A stretch of DNA of 64,000 nt from Gerris lacustris. Lineage: Eukaryota; Arthropoda; Insecta; Hemiptera; Gerridae. Of the stretch, positions 1 to 10,355 are shown in pieces. The DNA lies in contig OX578281.1 in assembly GCA_951217055.1 (NCBI GenBank), positions 59,770,043-59,834,042 on the forward strand, in the 5' to 3' direction. Positions within the stretch are counted from its first letter, which is position 1, and each line of letters opens with the position of its first letter. The notes beneath the pieces are model-generated. The model saw nothing but the letters and a program-made list of their open reading frames with translations. It had not been told where the DNA came from and ran no database searches. The translations under genes were made by a program, and so were the position numbers.

Positions 1-820
1 CATGGATCATTATCGATTCCCAATAGGGTCCTATTATTTTTATTCAATATATTAAATGTGATCAGATGGTAGAAGGTTGAACTTAATATGGAATAATCTA
101 TGTGGGTTGCTTTACTATTTTAAGATATGGAGGTTCGCAAAAATGTATTATAACGATAAACTGATATGAAAATTTGTTCCTTTAAGAAATGGATTTATTT
201 TTTTATTAACTAGTATTTAATCCCTCCTCTCATCGCGGTTTTTTTATTATTTAATTTTAGTTTTTACAAGATTATTTACTATCTTCTTTAAATCTCTTTC
301 AAAATATATTTAAAAATAATAATTCGTTTTATTTCGATTTTTTTTTTTTTTTTCGTTTTAAGAATATTTGAAATTGTTTTTATTTCATTTGTCATAATAA
401 AAGGGTGAAAAACGTCGGTGGGTGTGGCTTAAATTGGAAAATCAACAAATCAGAATTTAATAAATTGTATTTTTTTAAAAATCCGCTAGGGTCAGCACAT
501 TCCAGATAATAAATATAAAAAAAGTTCCCATAAGATTACGCCTCACCAGCTTAATATTTTTTGACCAAAATTCACACAATTACTCATTGTAAAGATATAA
601 ATTTCCGCCTGTTTTTAAAATTTTGAAATTTATATTTTAATCTTTTTTTCTCTCACATTTTATTTGTTATCAAAAAAACTAAAGGCGATAAGAAAAAAAC
701 AAAAACTAACAACCCTCTGGCTTTTCCCAAACTATACGCATACAAATTTTCAAGTCTCGAGGTTTAATATTAGAGGCGTGATTTTATGGCGCGTGTGTCG
801 ACCCCCGTTCCCGTGCAGCC
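1..820. other. AT-rich intronic sequence, no gene recognised
   Basis: This is probably intron of Mecr, since the gene's first exon in the window is at 1409 and opens mid-codon. It is T-rich with a poly(T) run near 340-355. I recognise no coding block or clean repeat boundary. A short GC-richer stretch near 785-820 precedes family C copy 1. Confidence 0.5.
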
Positions 821-1123
821 TTAATAAAAAATCACAAATTTGAAACCCGTCAAAATGAAGATTGTAAATATGTGACATGTCAAAACAAATAAAATAACTT
901 GCGGATTTTTTCCGAACTAACTTTCCATACAGCAAAATTTGCTGAAAACCAATTAAATTCTGCTGAAAGATGGCAAAAAATATTAAAATAATGCATTGTC
1001 ATCGTGTTCTGAGCTATGCTAAAAGTTTCAAATGTCTAGCTATTCGAGAAGTTAGTTAGAAATCGATTGCCAGATTTGTACCGGACAAACAAACAAGAAA
1101 GCAAGCTAATAAAAACGTAGTAG
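821..1123 (+). repeat. Dispersed repeat family C, copy 1 (3' part)
   Basis: Nearly the same sequence recurs at 5058-5312 and 8940-9278: an AAATTTGAAACCCGTC block, then ATAAAATAACTTGCGGATTT, a CATACAGCAAAATTTGCTGA block, and AAGCAAGCTAATAAAA at the end. It is non-coding. No inverted termini are seen, so the class is unknown. It lies in a Mecr intron. Confidence 0.75.
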
Positions 1124-1408
1124 AAAGTGATCAATCTTCAGAGTGGCACAAGCTAATAATTTGTCTGAAGCTCCTAGTATTCCCTGTCTTAACCCACCCA
1201 CCAACATTGTTTCCTACTATTTTTTGGCAATTATTGATAATTTAGCAGTCGCAAATTACCACAATTTTCTTTTATCATTTGGAGTTTTACTCTAATAGAT
1301 ATGTGCTAATAGGCTATTATGTAGATATACTGCTGCAAAGTTCTTTGTAAACAAAATCTAGTTGTATCTAATGTGGAAAGACTTAAACTGTGTTTTGTTT
1401 GTTGTCAG

Positions 1409-1562
1409 GTAACAGTGCTGCAGGTCAAAATGTGATTCAGCTGTGCAAGGCCTTCGGCTACACTTCCGTCAGCATAGTCAGAGACAGACCTGATATAGAT
1501 AGTCTAAAGGATTACCTGAAATTACTGGGAGCAGATCACGTACTAACTGAACAAGAACTCAG
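1409..1562 (+). CDS. Mecr: Mecr exon (NADPH-binding segment)
   Basis: A 154-bp exon preceded by a pyrimidine/T-rich tract ending in CAG and followed by GTAACT. It opens with two bases finishing a codon, then reads [17 protein letters not shown] and continues to LTEQELR, ending two bases into an Arg codon. It carries the glycine-rich loop and second strand of the Rossmann fold. Confidence 0.92.
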
Positions 1563-4500
1563 GTAACTAAGCTCAACCATGTAGAAAAGAAACGTACTTG
1601 ATGCAATGTCATATTGGTGTTTCACACGTGACCAAAATTAATCATTCAGATGTTGCCATTTCTACTCTTCCTTACCCTAGTGATCCATCAAGGAACCATC
1701 CTAAATGTAATTAATTAATAATTAATTAATACCTAATATTAATAATAATTAATTATTAATAATAATTTATACTCGGACGGAGAGAGGCCGGGTTTCCGCC
1801 AAGGAGAAGTTATTTTTATGATAAATTTTGATGAAATGTTCAATAATAATTATAATAGTACCTACAAAAATATGAAAATTAATAAAATTAGTAAAAGGTA
1901 ATTAATAATTAATTACTAACTAATTAGTAAAATTAGTACATTTTACTCCTTACAATAGCCTAAGAAAGGGGGATTATCTGCGCCGGGAACCATTCTGTTA
2001 CACAATGCAAACAAACCTGCTAGCTGCTTATGACCAGGTGTAGTCCTAATTTCCTAAATCAATTAATCTTCTACTGCAATAATGTATGATTCTTACAATT
2101 CTTAAAGATTCTTAATGTGTTAGATTGCTTTCAATTTAAATATGCTGTATTTATTTAAGTTTAGAATAGTCTTAAGATGGCAATTCACTTGTGACTCCAC
2201 GGTCTTTGATCAGGCAGAAATTAAAAGGGTGAGATAAATAAGCAAATGGCTTTTTTACTTTCTCGTATAAAAAGAAAGGTATTGTGATAGCGCAAAAATT
2301 CGATTTAGAGATTTTGATGAAATTTTTGAGGTCCCATGAGTCCAAAAAAGTAATTTTTAAATAATTTCAAGATAAAAAGAACTTTTTATATACTAAGTTT
2401 TTAAATTTTCTGTTGAATCGTATGTAATGTTGATAATATAATTGTTTATAATTGTTATTGTTATATAATATATAATTTTAGTGAAAGAAATAAAAATAGT
2501 TCCGAATTTATTTACTTCACATAAATTGCAACAATCTAGAGAGCTGATCTTAAACCTATAAAAGGACAAATCTTTGTACAATGGATCTCCCCAACACCAA
2601 ATCTAAAGCGTGCCATCGATATATTTGTAATAATATAAATAATATAATCGATATTTCCTGTTTTGCTGTCATTCAATGTTTATCTATCACAAATTTGAGA
2701 CCCATCAAAATGAAGATTAGTAAATAGAAGAAGAAGAAGAAGAAAAAGAGATATATTTGAAAAAAGTTTACACATAGATATAATACTGCAATGTATCTTA
2801 TTCCCCTATGGCCACAGCCGTGAGGGGGAGTGATTCGACCTCGCTTACATAATAAGAATAAAAAAAAATTATTTGCTTCTCTTAATTTACAATTAATTAT
2901 TTTTACCTAGTTAATTATTTAAATAAAAATTTATTTGTTTACTAGTTTAATTCCCTGCTCAAAATAAATAAGTACAAAAATAAAATAAATACAAAATCAT
3001 AAAAATGTCTACAACTAGGAAGTGAACTATGCATTTATATAATAACAAAAAAAAAATCAATTCAAAACTCTGATTTAAAAATTAAAATAACTAATTAGTT
3101 CAGTTCTATACCTTAAGGAATCTTTTACATAGTGAATTAATTCCTTCCAATTAGGAGTATTTAATATGGAAATAAACTCTGCATGAGTCAGCGTTTCTTT
3201 CTTAAACCATGTTTTCCGATAAGGCCTAAGTATAGGGCAAATAGCCAAAAAATGAAAATTATCTTCATCTGCACACAGATTACAAAGAGAACACTTATTC
3301 TGGATCAGATCTAATTTCCTCCAGGGTTTATAATTTAAATTCAAAAAGTTACACCTACTTTTGAAAATAATTTTAATGTCATTAAGACTGTAACAATTGT
3401 TTGTAAAGTAGTTGTTGTTGACACCGGTGACAGGGTATTCTAGAAGTCTGTAGTGCTTGTTAAAGTTAGACGATCTTCCATGTGAGGTTAATTGTTCAGT
3501 AAGAGCATTGTTTCTCTTGGACAGAACTTCTCTCATTGAGACGATCCAGCTATCTCTCTCACCCCAGCAACTATTTAGATCCACACTACAGCCTGAACAC
3601 ATTTCTTTCCAAGTTTTAAACCAAAAACAGTCAGATCTGACTGTTTCTTCTGCCAGAATATGTGGTAAACGATGTTTTTCTAAGCTCAAAATTTTTTCTA
3701 TATATTTAAGGTGGTGTTCAAACGCGATGATATTCAGATTTTTGAGACCAATTTCTAGTTCCAACATGTAGCTTGGGGTGTTAGAGGGGACACTTAAAAG
3801 TTTCTTTAAAACAAATCTTTGGTAATTGTCCAAAATGTCGAAACTTTGAGTAGCCCAAATCTCTGCTCCATATATTATCATTACTTTTAGAACCGTATTA
3901 TAGATTTTTATTTTTGCCGAGATTGGTATATCTTTATTATTTAGAAACTTATTCCAAACCGTATTAATGGCAAGCTTTCCGGTTTTAACTCTTGTTTCTA
4001 CATGTTCCCGGAACGAGAGTTTAGAACTCAACGTCACTCCTAAGTACTTGTAACTATTTACAATTTCTATACTTTCCTTCTTATATTTCCATGAATAGTT
4101 TTTTTAAACGCCCTCCTTTTCTGAAAATTATAATTTTTGACTTCCTCATATTAACTTTTAAGTTCCACTGATCTGTAAATTTTTCTAAATTATTGATCAT
4201 TTTTTGCAATTTATCAGGATTATCACTGAGTATGACTATGTCATCCGCATACATCAATACTCTAATATTTACACCATTTATGTCGATCCCATAGCCCAGA
4301 CAGTCCTCTATATCGTTGATAAATATTGAGAACAGTTGACTTAGCAGGCAGCCCTGTCTCAATCCGACATTGGTAGGAAAACAGCTTGTAATTCCATTTT
4401 TTGTCAGGACGCATGCTTTATTTTCTTTATAAAGATTCCTGATAATGTTTATCAGTTTACCAGGGAGTCCAAGACAGCTCAATTTGTACAAAAGAGAATG

Positions 4501-6691
4501 TCTATCTATGGTGTCGAAAGCCGAGGAAAAGTCGACAAAGAAAGCGAACACTTGTTTATGGCCTCTTTTTAGCATTATATTTATGATGGACGTTAAGTTA
4601 AAAATATTGTCACTTGTCGAGTACCCTGATCTGAAGCCGGCTTGACATTCTTTTAATATATGATTCCGTTCCAACCAGTCATTTAAACGCTTTAATACTA
4701 ATGAAGTGAAAAGTTTAGAAACGGAATTAAGTAGCGATATTCCTCTGTAATTCTCTACTAAGCCAGAATCTCCTTTCTTTAAAATGGGACAGATTATAGC
4801 CTCTTTAAACAATTCTGGGATGTAACCTGTATTATATATTCTGTTAAAGAGGTACAGCAGTTCAAATTTGAGAGATGGAGGTGAGTTTTTGTAAAATTCT
4901 ACTGTTATCCGGTCAGTCCCCGGGGCTTTATTGTTTTTTGCTCGGCTTAACGCTTGATCTAAGTCACATATAGTGAAATCTGCATCTGTAATGATATCCG
5001 TGTAATAAGGTTCTGCGTAGCTAATTAACACATTACTATTAACAGGATTAGTAAATATGGGATATGGCAAAACAAATAAAATAACTTGCGGATTTTTTAC
5101 GAACTAATTTTCCATACAGCAAAATTTGCTGAAAACCAATTAAATTCTGCTGAAAGATGGCTAAAAGTATTAAAATAATGCATTGTCATCGTGTTCTGAG
5201 GTATGCTAAAAGTTTCAAAAGTCTAGCTATTCGGGAAGTTAGTTAGAAATCGATTGTCAGATTTGTACCGGACAAACAAACAAACAAGAAAGCAAGCTAA
5301 TAAAAATGTAGTAAAAATGTTTGTCTGTAAAGACGTCTGGAGCCTAAACTACGGGGCCTATTTTAACGAAATTTGGTATACATGTTCAGAAAAATCATTC
5401 CCTGAGACAAAATCTAGGAATGAATTTTAACTCCATATTTGGGTGCGCTACCCCCCAAAAACTCTGAAAAAATGTGAAAATAAATTATTTCTTGAAAACG
5501 GTTCTGACAATTTTGATTTAAAAAATTGCTAAAATGTCCATTTAAATATAAATCTAACGATATAAGCCGTTTCCCCGGGAAAATCTAGTTCCAGTGAAAA
5601 TAGCTTGATACTCGGACGGAGAGAGGCCGGGTTTCCGCCAAGGAGAAGTTATTTTTATGATAAATTTTGATGAAATGTTCAATGATAATTACAATAGTAC
5701 CTACAAAAACATGAAAACTAATAAATGGAAAACACTGGGCTAAGTAATTATGGACTCGTATATGAGAAAGTTTATCTGAGTTGTCTTGATTTTTTAGATT
5801 AATAATGCATGCTTACTTAATATATATCCTATAGGATATGTATTAAGTAGTATATTCTTATAGGATGCTAAAATATTTCACATTAGTCTCCTATGACTAA
5901 AAATGGCATTAGCTCAGTAATTCCTACTGATTGTTAAAATATTAGTCTTACAGCTGAACTGAACAATTCCACCACCAACCTGCTCATCTTCAAACAATTA
6001 TAACATTAAGAAGAAGAAGACGAAGAAAAAATAAATAATACAGCCATTCATTAATTGTCAAGACTTTTCCAAAATCCAAACACCAACATATTATGTGGTG
6101 AGTTGGAATCTCAGGTAGGTGAGACTCAAGAGGATATTGATCAATCAATCCATCAAGATATCCTAGGAATTCTTCAAGATATCCTAGAAATCCATGAAGG
6201 TATCCTAAGCAATTCCTTTCTTTTGGATTATGAAAAAGTTGACTTATTAGTTAGAGCTCTATTCCTACAAGTGTTCAATACAGACTACTTTAGTCGGCAT
6301 CATCAGTGCAATGATAATGTTGTTGTTTCAGAACAGCAGATATGTTTAAGAGTGGTGAGGTGAAGGCTCCGAGACTTGGGTTGAACAGTATCGGAGGTAA
6401 GAACTGTACGGAGGTAGCCAGGCACCTTGGTAGCGGAGGAGTACTAGTCACCTACGGAGGTATGTCCAAGGAGCCAGTCACCATACCCACATCAGCCTTC
6501 ATATTTAAGGTATCTAAAATTATTACATTTATTATGTACTAAATACATTTTAGCTGAAAAGAAAATCACAAAAACTATGAAAAGAACTTGAATTAGTTGT
6601 TGCTATCAGTCCTTAAAGTAAAAAAAGAAATTATATTTGTATAATTCTAATTTAAAGTTGTACCTTTTGTAATATTTTGTGTAATAAGATA

Positions 6692-6733
<42 letters not shown>

Positions 6734-8044
6734 CGTAACTTAAATTTAATGTGGCAACCTTTGGCACTGGCCGGCCATTCACAAGCCATAGTTTTGGCTT
6801 TTGTAAGGATAATTTTAATGCTGATAAATTAAATAAATTTGGAAACAATATTGGTCAATCGTCAAGCTGTTATGCATGTAATAGGCATTCTCCTCACTAG
6901 GGATCCTTCATACTAATCTATGTTCCAACCACACATAAATACAGAGATTAACATTAATAACTAAAATACTAGTTAACAACAGGTTTTTAAAAATTGCAAC
7001 AGTATTAGATATATGTCAATGCTAATATTCTAACAATGCCAAGTGCATCCACCATCCTAATAAAAAGACCAAAAAGAAAAAAGCCACAAACATGAAGAAA
7101 AAATATTCCGTAAAGGTTTTACTAGGAGAGTTGTTATCTCCTTTTTTTTGACTAAACTAGGGTTGGGACATCGATGTCGATGTATCGGATTTAAAAACAT
7201 CGATGTTAGACATCGATGTTGATCTTTTGATGTATCGGACAACATCGATGTTTTCCCAAAACATCAAAAAGATCGATGTCATCGATGTATCTGACCCAAA
7301 AAACGGGGACAACGATTATCGGGAGCGAAAATGAGGGATTTTTTGAAACCGGTGACCTTTGGGTTGGAGGACCGATGTCGGATACATCGATGTTTGTTCT
7401 TTCGATGTCGATGTATCGAAAACATCGATGTTTGTTCTTTCGATGCCGATGTATCGAAAACATCGATGTTTGTTCTTTCGATGTCGATGTATCAAAAACA
7501 TCCATGTTTGTTCTTTCGATGTCGATGTATCGAAAACATCCATGTTTGTTCTTTCGATGTCGATGTATCGAAAACATCCAGGTTTGTTCTTTCGATGTCG
7601 ATGTATCGAAAACATCGATGTTTGTTCTTTCGATGTCGATGTATCGAAAACATCGATGTTTAGCTATCGATGTCCCAACCCTAGACTAAACTACTCTTAA
7701 CATTTGTTCTAGATTTGGATCAGATTTTTTAAACAATGTGACCTACGAAACCTTGTTATATTCCATTCTTCTCCTTGATTGTTAGAAGTGAATTTGTTAC
7801 TGTTTGTTGTTAGGACATCATACTAAGAGGATTCTGGATGACAAGATGGACCAAGAAAAACCGAGACTCAGAGGAAAGGACAGCCATGCTAACCAAACTA
7901 TTAAATCTGATGAGGGAAGGAAATCTTAAAGCTCCTAATCACTCCCTTATCAAACTGGACGACTATCAGTCGGCACTCGAAGCCATGACTAAACCAGCCG
8001 GCTTCGCTGGAGTCAAATACATCATCGACTTCAGAGAGTTCTAA
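1409..8044 (+). CDS. Mecr: Mitochondrial enoyl-[ACP]/trans-2-enoyl-CoA reductase, 3' part (exons 1409-1562, 6332-6509, 7814-8044)
   Basis: The three exons splice in phase to about 187 C-terminal residues of a zinc-free MDR-superfamily reductase; family members are usually about 350-375 residues, so the N-terminal half, including any mitochondrial targeting peptide, lies left of the window. Seen: NSAAGQ, matching the family's nucleotide-binding NSGVGQ loop; VRDRPD, where the Arg next to the NADPH 2'-phosphate is expected; [46 protein letters not shown]; and a C-terminal [14 protein letters not shown] block. Family knowledge: the enzyme reduces trans-2-enoyl thioesters with NADPH in the last step of mitochondrial fatty acid synthesis, which supplies octanoate for lipoate. 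All junctions are GT-AG and the stop is TAA at 8042-8044. The two introns (4769 and 1304 bp) hold transposons, but no exon is damaged, so the gene looks functional. A paralogue in the same family is the only realistic alternative. Confidence 0.93.
1770..1890 (+). repeat. Dispersed repeat family D, fragment
   Basis: The stretch from ACTCGGACGGAGAGAGGCCG through GGAGAAGTTATTTTTATGAT to the TTCAATAATAATTA block is almost identical to 5609-5720 and related to 20770-20860. The sequence before it (1700-1760) is low-complexity TTAATTAA. Confidence 0.7.
2345..2714 (+). repeat. Family C copy 2, left half (split by LINE)
   Basis: It matches 8405-8980, including the block TATAAAAGGACAAAT at 2557-2571 and GTGCCATCGATAT. 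The copy continues at 5058-5312 on the far side of the LINE at 2727-5045. In the unbroken copy near 8950-9010 these two parts are contiguous. Confidence 0.75.
2715..2726. repeat. Target-site duplication of the LINE, left copy
   Basis: GATTAGTAAATA here is repeated exactly at 5046-5057 and brackets the LINE. Confidence 0.85.
3075..4070 (-). pseudogene. LINE C-terminal domain after the reverse transcriptase
   Basis: This is the continuation of the LINE protein in the shifted frame: [18 protein letters not shown], then the post-RT helical region ([20 protein letters not shown], a Trp-containing block common after LINE reverse transcriptases), and near its end a Cys/His cluster [20 protein letters not shown] with the spacing of a CCHC-type knuckle (about 3235-3300). 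It terminates in [12 protein letters not shown]. The reading continues upstream without a stop to the homopolymer at 4099-4105, so one indel separates it from the catalytic domain. Confidence 0.85.
4081..5045 (-). pseudogene. LINE reverse transcriptase domain, truncated and frameshifted
   Basis: Reverse transcriptase of a LINE, which would copy its own RNA at a nicked target. In order it shows [10 protein letters not shown] (palm entry), [51 protein letters not shown] (first catalytic Asp), [11 protein letters not shown], and YADDIVIL (catalytic Asp pair, 4240-4251), then a thumb region with [11 protein letters not shown]. The catalytic motifs are intact. The open frame extends past 5045 to an ATG at 5070, but those first residues come from the duplication and host repeat and are not part of the element. 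The frame breaks at 4099-4105, where a run of seven T (A on the coding strand) carries one base too many, producing an early TAA. Non-functional because of truncation and frameshift. Confidence 0.9.
5046..5057. repeat. Target-site duplication of the LINE, right copy
   Basis: GATTAGTAAATA, identical to 2715-2726. Confidence 0.85.
5058..5312 (+). repeat. Family C copy 2, right half
   Basis: It resumes the repeat interrupted at 2714: AAAACAAATAAAATAACTTG through AAGCAAGCTAATAAAA, matching 880-1123 almost base for base. Confidence 0.75.
5312..5790 (+). repeat. Dispersed repeat family D, long copy
   Basis: It contains AGACGTCTGGAGCCTAAACT, GTATACATGTTCAGAAAAAT, GCGCTACCCCCCAAAAACTC, AATCTAACGATATAAGCCGT, GAGAGAGGCCGGGTTTCCGC and GGAAAACACTGGGCTAAGTA. 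Related copies are at 1770, 19618 (-), 20690, 27640-28450 (-) and 41935. In some copies the middle block reads GCCGGGTTCGATTTCCC, which resembles a Pol III B box, so the family may be partly tRNA-derived. Confidence 0.7.
5791..6331. other. Mecr intron, no feature recognised
   Basis: AT-rich intron sequence with a short AAGAAGAAGA tract near 6010 and a run of ATCAAGATATCCTAG-like near-repeats at 6140-6210. The 102-residue open frame at 6055-6363 crosses the splice acceptor and has no recognisable domain, so I do not call it a gene. Confidence 0.5.
6332..6509 (+). CDS. Mecr: Mecr exon (cofactor/substrate domain)
   Basis: A 178-bp exon after TTGTTTCAG. Its first A completes the Arg codon split from the previous exon, then it reads [19 protein letters not shown] through [11 protein letters not shown] to FIFK, followed by GTATCT. 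The ATG at 6342 is internal, not a start. The phase match with both neighbouring exons supports the junctions. Confidence 0.92.
6510..7149. other. Mecr intron, low-complexity
   Basis: A poly(T) run of about 27 occupies roughly 6699-6725. Nothing else is recognised up to the hAT-type insertion at 7158. Confidence 0.5.
7150..7157. repeat. 8-bp target-site duplication, left
   Basis: GACTAAAC, repeated exactly at 7684-7691 around the hAT-type element. Confidence 0.88.
7158..7683. mobile_element. Non-autonomous hAT-type element
   Basis: The left end TAGGGTTGGGACATCGATG is the inverse of the right end (ATCGATGTCCCAACCCTA), and an exact 8-bp duplication flanks the element, as hAT transposases make. 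The interior is almost wholly built of CATCGATG/CGATGT motifs and a 38-bp tandem array. It encodes no transposase. It sits in the last Mecr intron. Confidence 0.88.
7378..7663. repeat. 38-bp minisatellite inside the hAT-type element
   Basis: About seven units of TTTGTTCTTTCGATGTCGAT followed by GTATCGAAAACATCGATG, with single-base variants such as CATCCATG. The unit contains inverted ATCGAT motifs like those in the termini. All long open frames here are products of the repetition. Confidence 0.9.
7684..7691. repeat. 8-bp target-site duplication, right
   Basis: GACTAAAC, identical to 7150-7157. Confidence 0.88.
7814..8044 (+). CDS. Mecr: Mecr terminal exon
   Basis: A 231-bp exon after TTGTTAG. 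It begins in phase 0 with [16 protein letters not shown], runs through [18 protein letters not shown] and ends in YIIDFREF before TAA. The RGFWMTRW block and the late DYQSALEA block are typical of the family's C-terminus. Confidence 0.92.
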   Translation, partial: DIILRGFWMTRWTKKNRDSEERTAMLTKLLNLMREGNLKAPNHSLIKLDDYQSALEAMTKPAGFAGVKYIIDFREF

Positions 8045-8170
8045 CTTAGTGTTCTCATACTACCAACTGCACTTGTATGGGGCCAACTTCACAACCATCG
8101 TTACCAATCATACCAACATTAAGAAGTTAAAATGGAAATTTTTTTTTTTGTTACCAATTATTATACTAAC

Positions 8171-8176
8171 AATAAA
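8171..8176 (+). terminator. Candidate polyadenylation signal of Mecr
   Basis: AATAAA lies about 126 bases after the Mecr stop in a T-rich 3' region. It is the first canonical hexamer downstream of the stop. The placement fits, but no cleavage site can be shown from sequence alone. Confidence 0.5.
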
Positions 8177-8399
8177 AATGTTGAAATGGGACTTTTTTTT
8201 TAAAGATTCTTCTTATGATTCTTTTCTGTTTATTTAATGTCAACTTAGCATTTGGGGCACATTTACTTAATGTGACTATTATAGTAGGATTATAATTAGG
8301 AATAACTTTTGACAGTGGGAAAGACGAAAAACTGGGGGTGGGGAGCCAATGAGACTCGAGATTTTGATATGTGGAAAATCAAGCCAACTAGGCAAACAA

Positions 8400-9278
8400 A
8401 AATAATTACAAGATAAAAAAAACTTTTTATATACTACTTTTTTAATTTCTGTTCAATTGTATGTAGTGTTGTAGTGTTGCTAATATAATAATTGTTATTG
8501 TTATATATTATGTTAGTGAAAAAAAATAGTTCCGAATTTATTTACTTCATATAAATGACAACCATCTAGACAGCTGATATTAAACCTATAAAAGGACAAA
8601 TTATTGTACAAGGGATCTCGCCAACACCAAATCTTAACTGTGCCATCGATATGTCCCCGTGTTAGGGACGGAAGAGAAGAATCAGGAAGAAAAAGAGAAG
8701 AAAACGGAAATGAGTACAAATAAAGAAGTACAGATGCAGCAAAATTAACTGATACCTAGGACCCAAGTGTAAAAAAACCTGGTTGTCACACGTCAATTAA
8801 TGTATTTCTTTGTTTAATTTTCCTGTTTCGCTGTCATTCAATGTTTATCTCTAAAAAATATAATTAGTTTTTATATAACAAAAAGGTCTGATATAATCAT
8901 TCTTGAACATTTTAACATTTTTATCAGCCATACCAGAGACTAAAATAAAAAATCATAAATTTGAAACCCGTCAGAACGAAGATCGTAAATATGGATCATG
9001 TCAAAACAAATAAAATAACTTGTGGATTTTTTCTGAACTAACTTTCTATACTTGCGGATTTTTTACGAACTAATTTTCCATACAGCAAAATTTTCTGAAA
9101 ATCAATCAAATTTTGCTGAAAGATGGTTAAAAGTATTAAAATGATGTATTGTCATCGTGTTCTGAGAATATTCTAAAAGTTTCAAATGTCTAGCTACTCG
9201 GGAGTTAGTTAAAAATCTATTGCAAGATTTGTACTGGACCCACAAACAAACAAGAAAGCAAGCTAATAAAATCGTAGT
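8400..9278 (+). repeat. Family C copy 3, longest copy
   Basis: It covers both halves of the repeat: AAAACTTTTTATATACTA, AGTTCCGAATTTATTTACTT, TATAAAAGG at 8587, GCTGTCATTCAATGTTTATC, then the 3' block from AAATTTGAAACCCGTC to AAGCAAGCTAATAAAA. Near 9030-9070 the GCGGATTTTT..CGAACTAA block appears twice, a small local duplication. Confidence 0.75.
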
Positions 9279-9782
9279 AATATCACTGGTGTTGGGACAC
9301 GTTTCTTTTAAAGTAGATAAAACACTAATCAAAGCTACTGCAGCACATTCACGTGTGTATGATTTGAAGCACACCCTCTACAAGGATCAGCTTCCCAATA
9401 TTAAAATCAATTTAGTCATTTTAACAACTCATTACATTATTCTCAGTTTATTTCCAATAACATATGCTGAACCTAAAACTTGCGTACCTTAATGTTCGAC
9501 CAAGCTTCTTCTCTGCTGTGATTGGGTAATGATTACAGTTGAACTTCTCAAGATATTTGATTTAAAACGACACAAATTCAAACTGAAGTTTAGAAAGTCT
9601 GAAGAACTCTAAACAAATTTTTGTCATCACCAAATTAGTGAAAAGTTATCAATTTCTTGAAGTTTCGTTCATCCTATCTTCTTATAAAGATGAGGTGTCT
9701 TTCAAAACCTTGGCCATTTAAAATTACTAATTTGAGTTATTGTCGATCTCCGACATGAGATAGACTCACCTCTCGCTAATTA
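9279..9782. other. Intergenic, no feature recognised
   Basis: Unique-looking AT-rich sequence. The 90-residue frames on both strands overlap each other and match no family I know. Confidence 0.4.
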
Positions 9783-9892
9783 TTGCTTCCGAGCTTACCG
9801 AAGGTAACGGAAGCAAAAACTTTTATGCCTCCTATTTTAAAAATTCCAAGACAGAAATCCGTTTCAGACATCAGGGAACATTTTTGGTCTCG

Positions 9893-9924
<32 letters not shown>

Positions 9925-10355
9925 GGTCTGTGTGTCCGCGAATTATGAAACGTGCGACGATAACTTGAGTAAATGTTGACCGATTTTGATTAAATTTGGC
10001 AGACATGTTCATTTTACTAATGCCCAGGACGAGTTCGTTAGACAACGTTATCCGTCTCACGAGCAACGCTCATGAACGCTTGGACTTTAAATTTAAAATT
10101 GGAATTTTAGGTCGGAAAAAATGTTACTTCATCTATTCAATAAGACAAACATTTTTTTCAAATACAATTTTTTAGTAAAACCAACAGCGACACCGCTATG
10201 AAGTGTTAAAGATCGCTAAAACTATTAATAGTCTTAACAAAATAAACAATATAACAATAAAGTAATATAACAATAATTTTAATGTTAATATAACAATAAA
10301 GCACATGATATTATGCGAGGAAGCTATGTGCCACACTAATTGGCAGTCTATTTTT
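9783..10355 (+). repeat. Dispersed repeat family A, near full-length
   Basis: It starts TTGCTTCCGAGCTTACCGAA, runs through CCAAGACAGAAATCCGTTTC, AACATTTTTGGTCTCGTGTC and a (GTCT)n microsatellite, and ends GCGAGGAAGCTATGTGCCAC then TTGGCAGTCTATTTTT. The ends are not inverted repeats. Other copies lie at 27190 (-), 34600, 34768, 36190 (-), 40745 (-), 42795, 46797 (-), 47822, 49440 (-), 59405, 60708 (-) and 63952. Confidence 0.8.

Larger units (their letters stand above)
2727..5045 (-). mobile_element. 5'-truncated non-LTR retrotransposon (LINE), clade unassigned
   Basis: The element is on the minus strand. Its 5' end is cut off at 5045 inside the reverse transcriptase, and its 3' end, at 2727, is a TTC-type simple-repeat tail (GAAGAAGAAG on the + strand). 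The exact 12-bp duplications outside it prove a single insertion by target-primed reverse transcription. The body carries a reverse transcriptase and a C-terminal domain with a Cys/His cluster, then about 350 bp of 3' UTR. The simple-repeat tail resembles L2/CR1-type elements, but I cannot fix the clade. It interrupts family C and lies antisense in a Mecr intron. The endonuclease and ORF1 regions are absent. Confidence 0.9.

Noticed and set aside
7206..7700. Five overlapping open frames of 99-137 residues on both strands, rich in Cys, Arg and His
   Set aside because: They are translations of the 38-bp minisatellite, open on both strands in several frames; unit structure, not selection, keeps them open.
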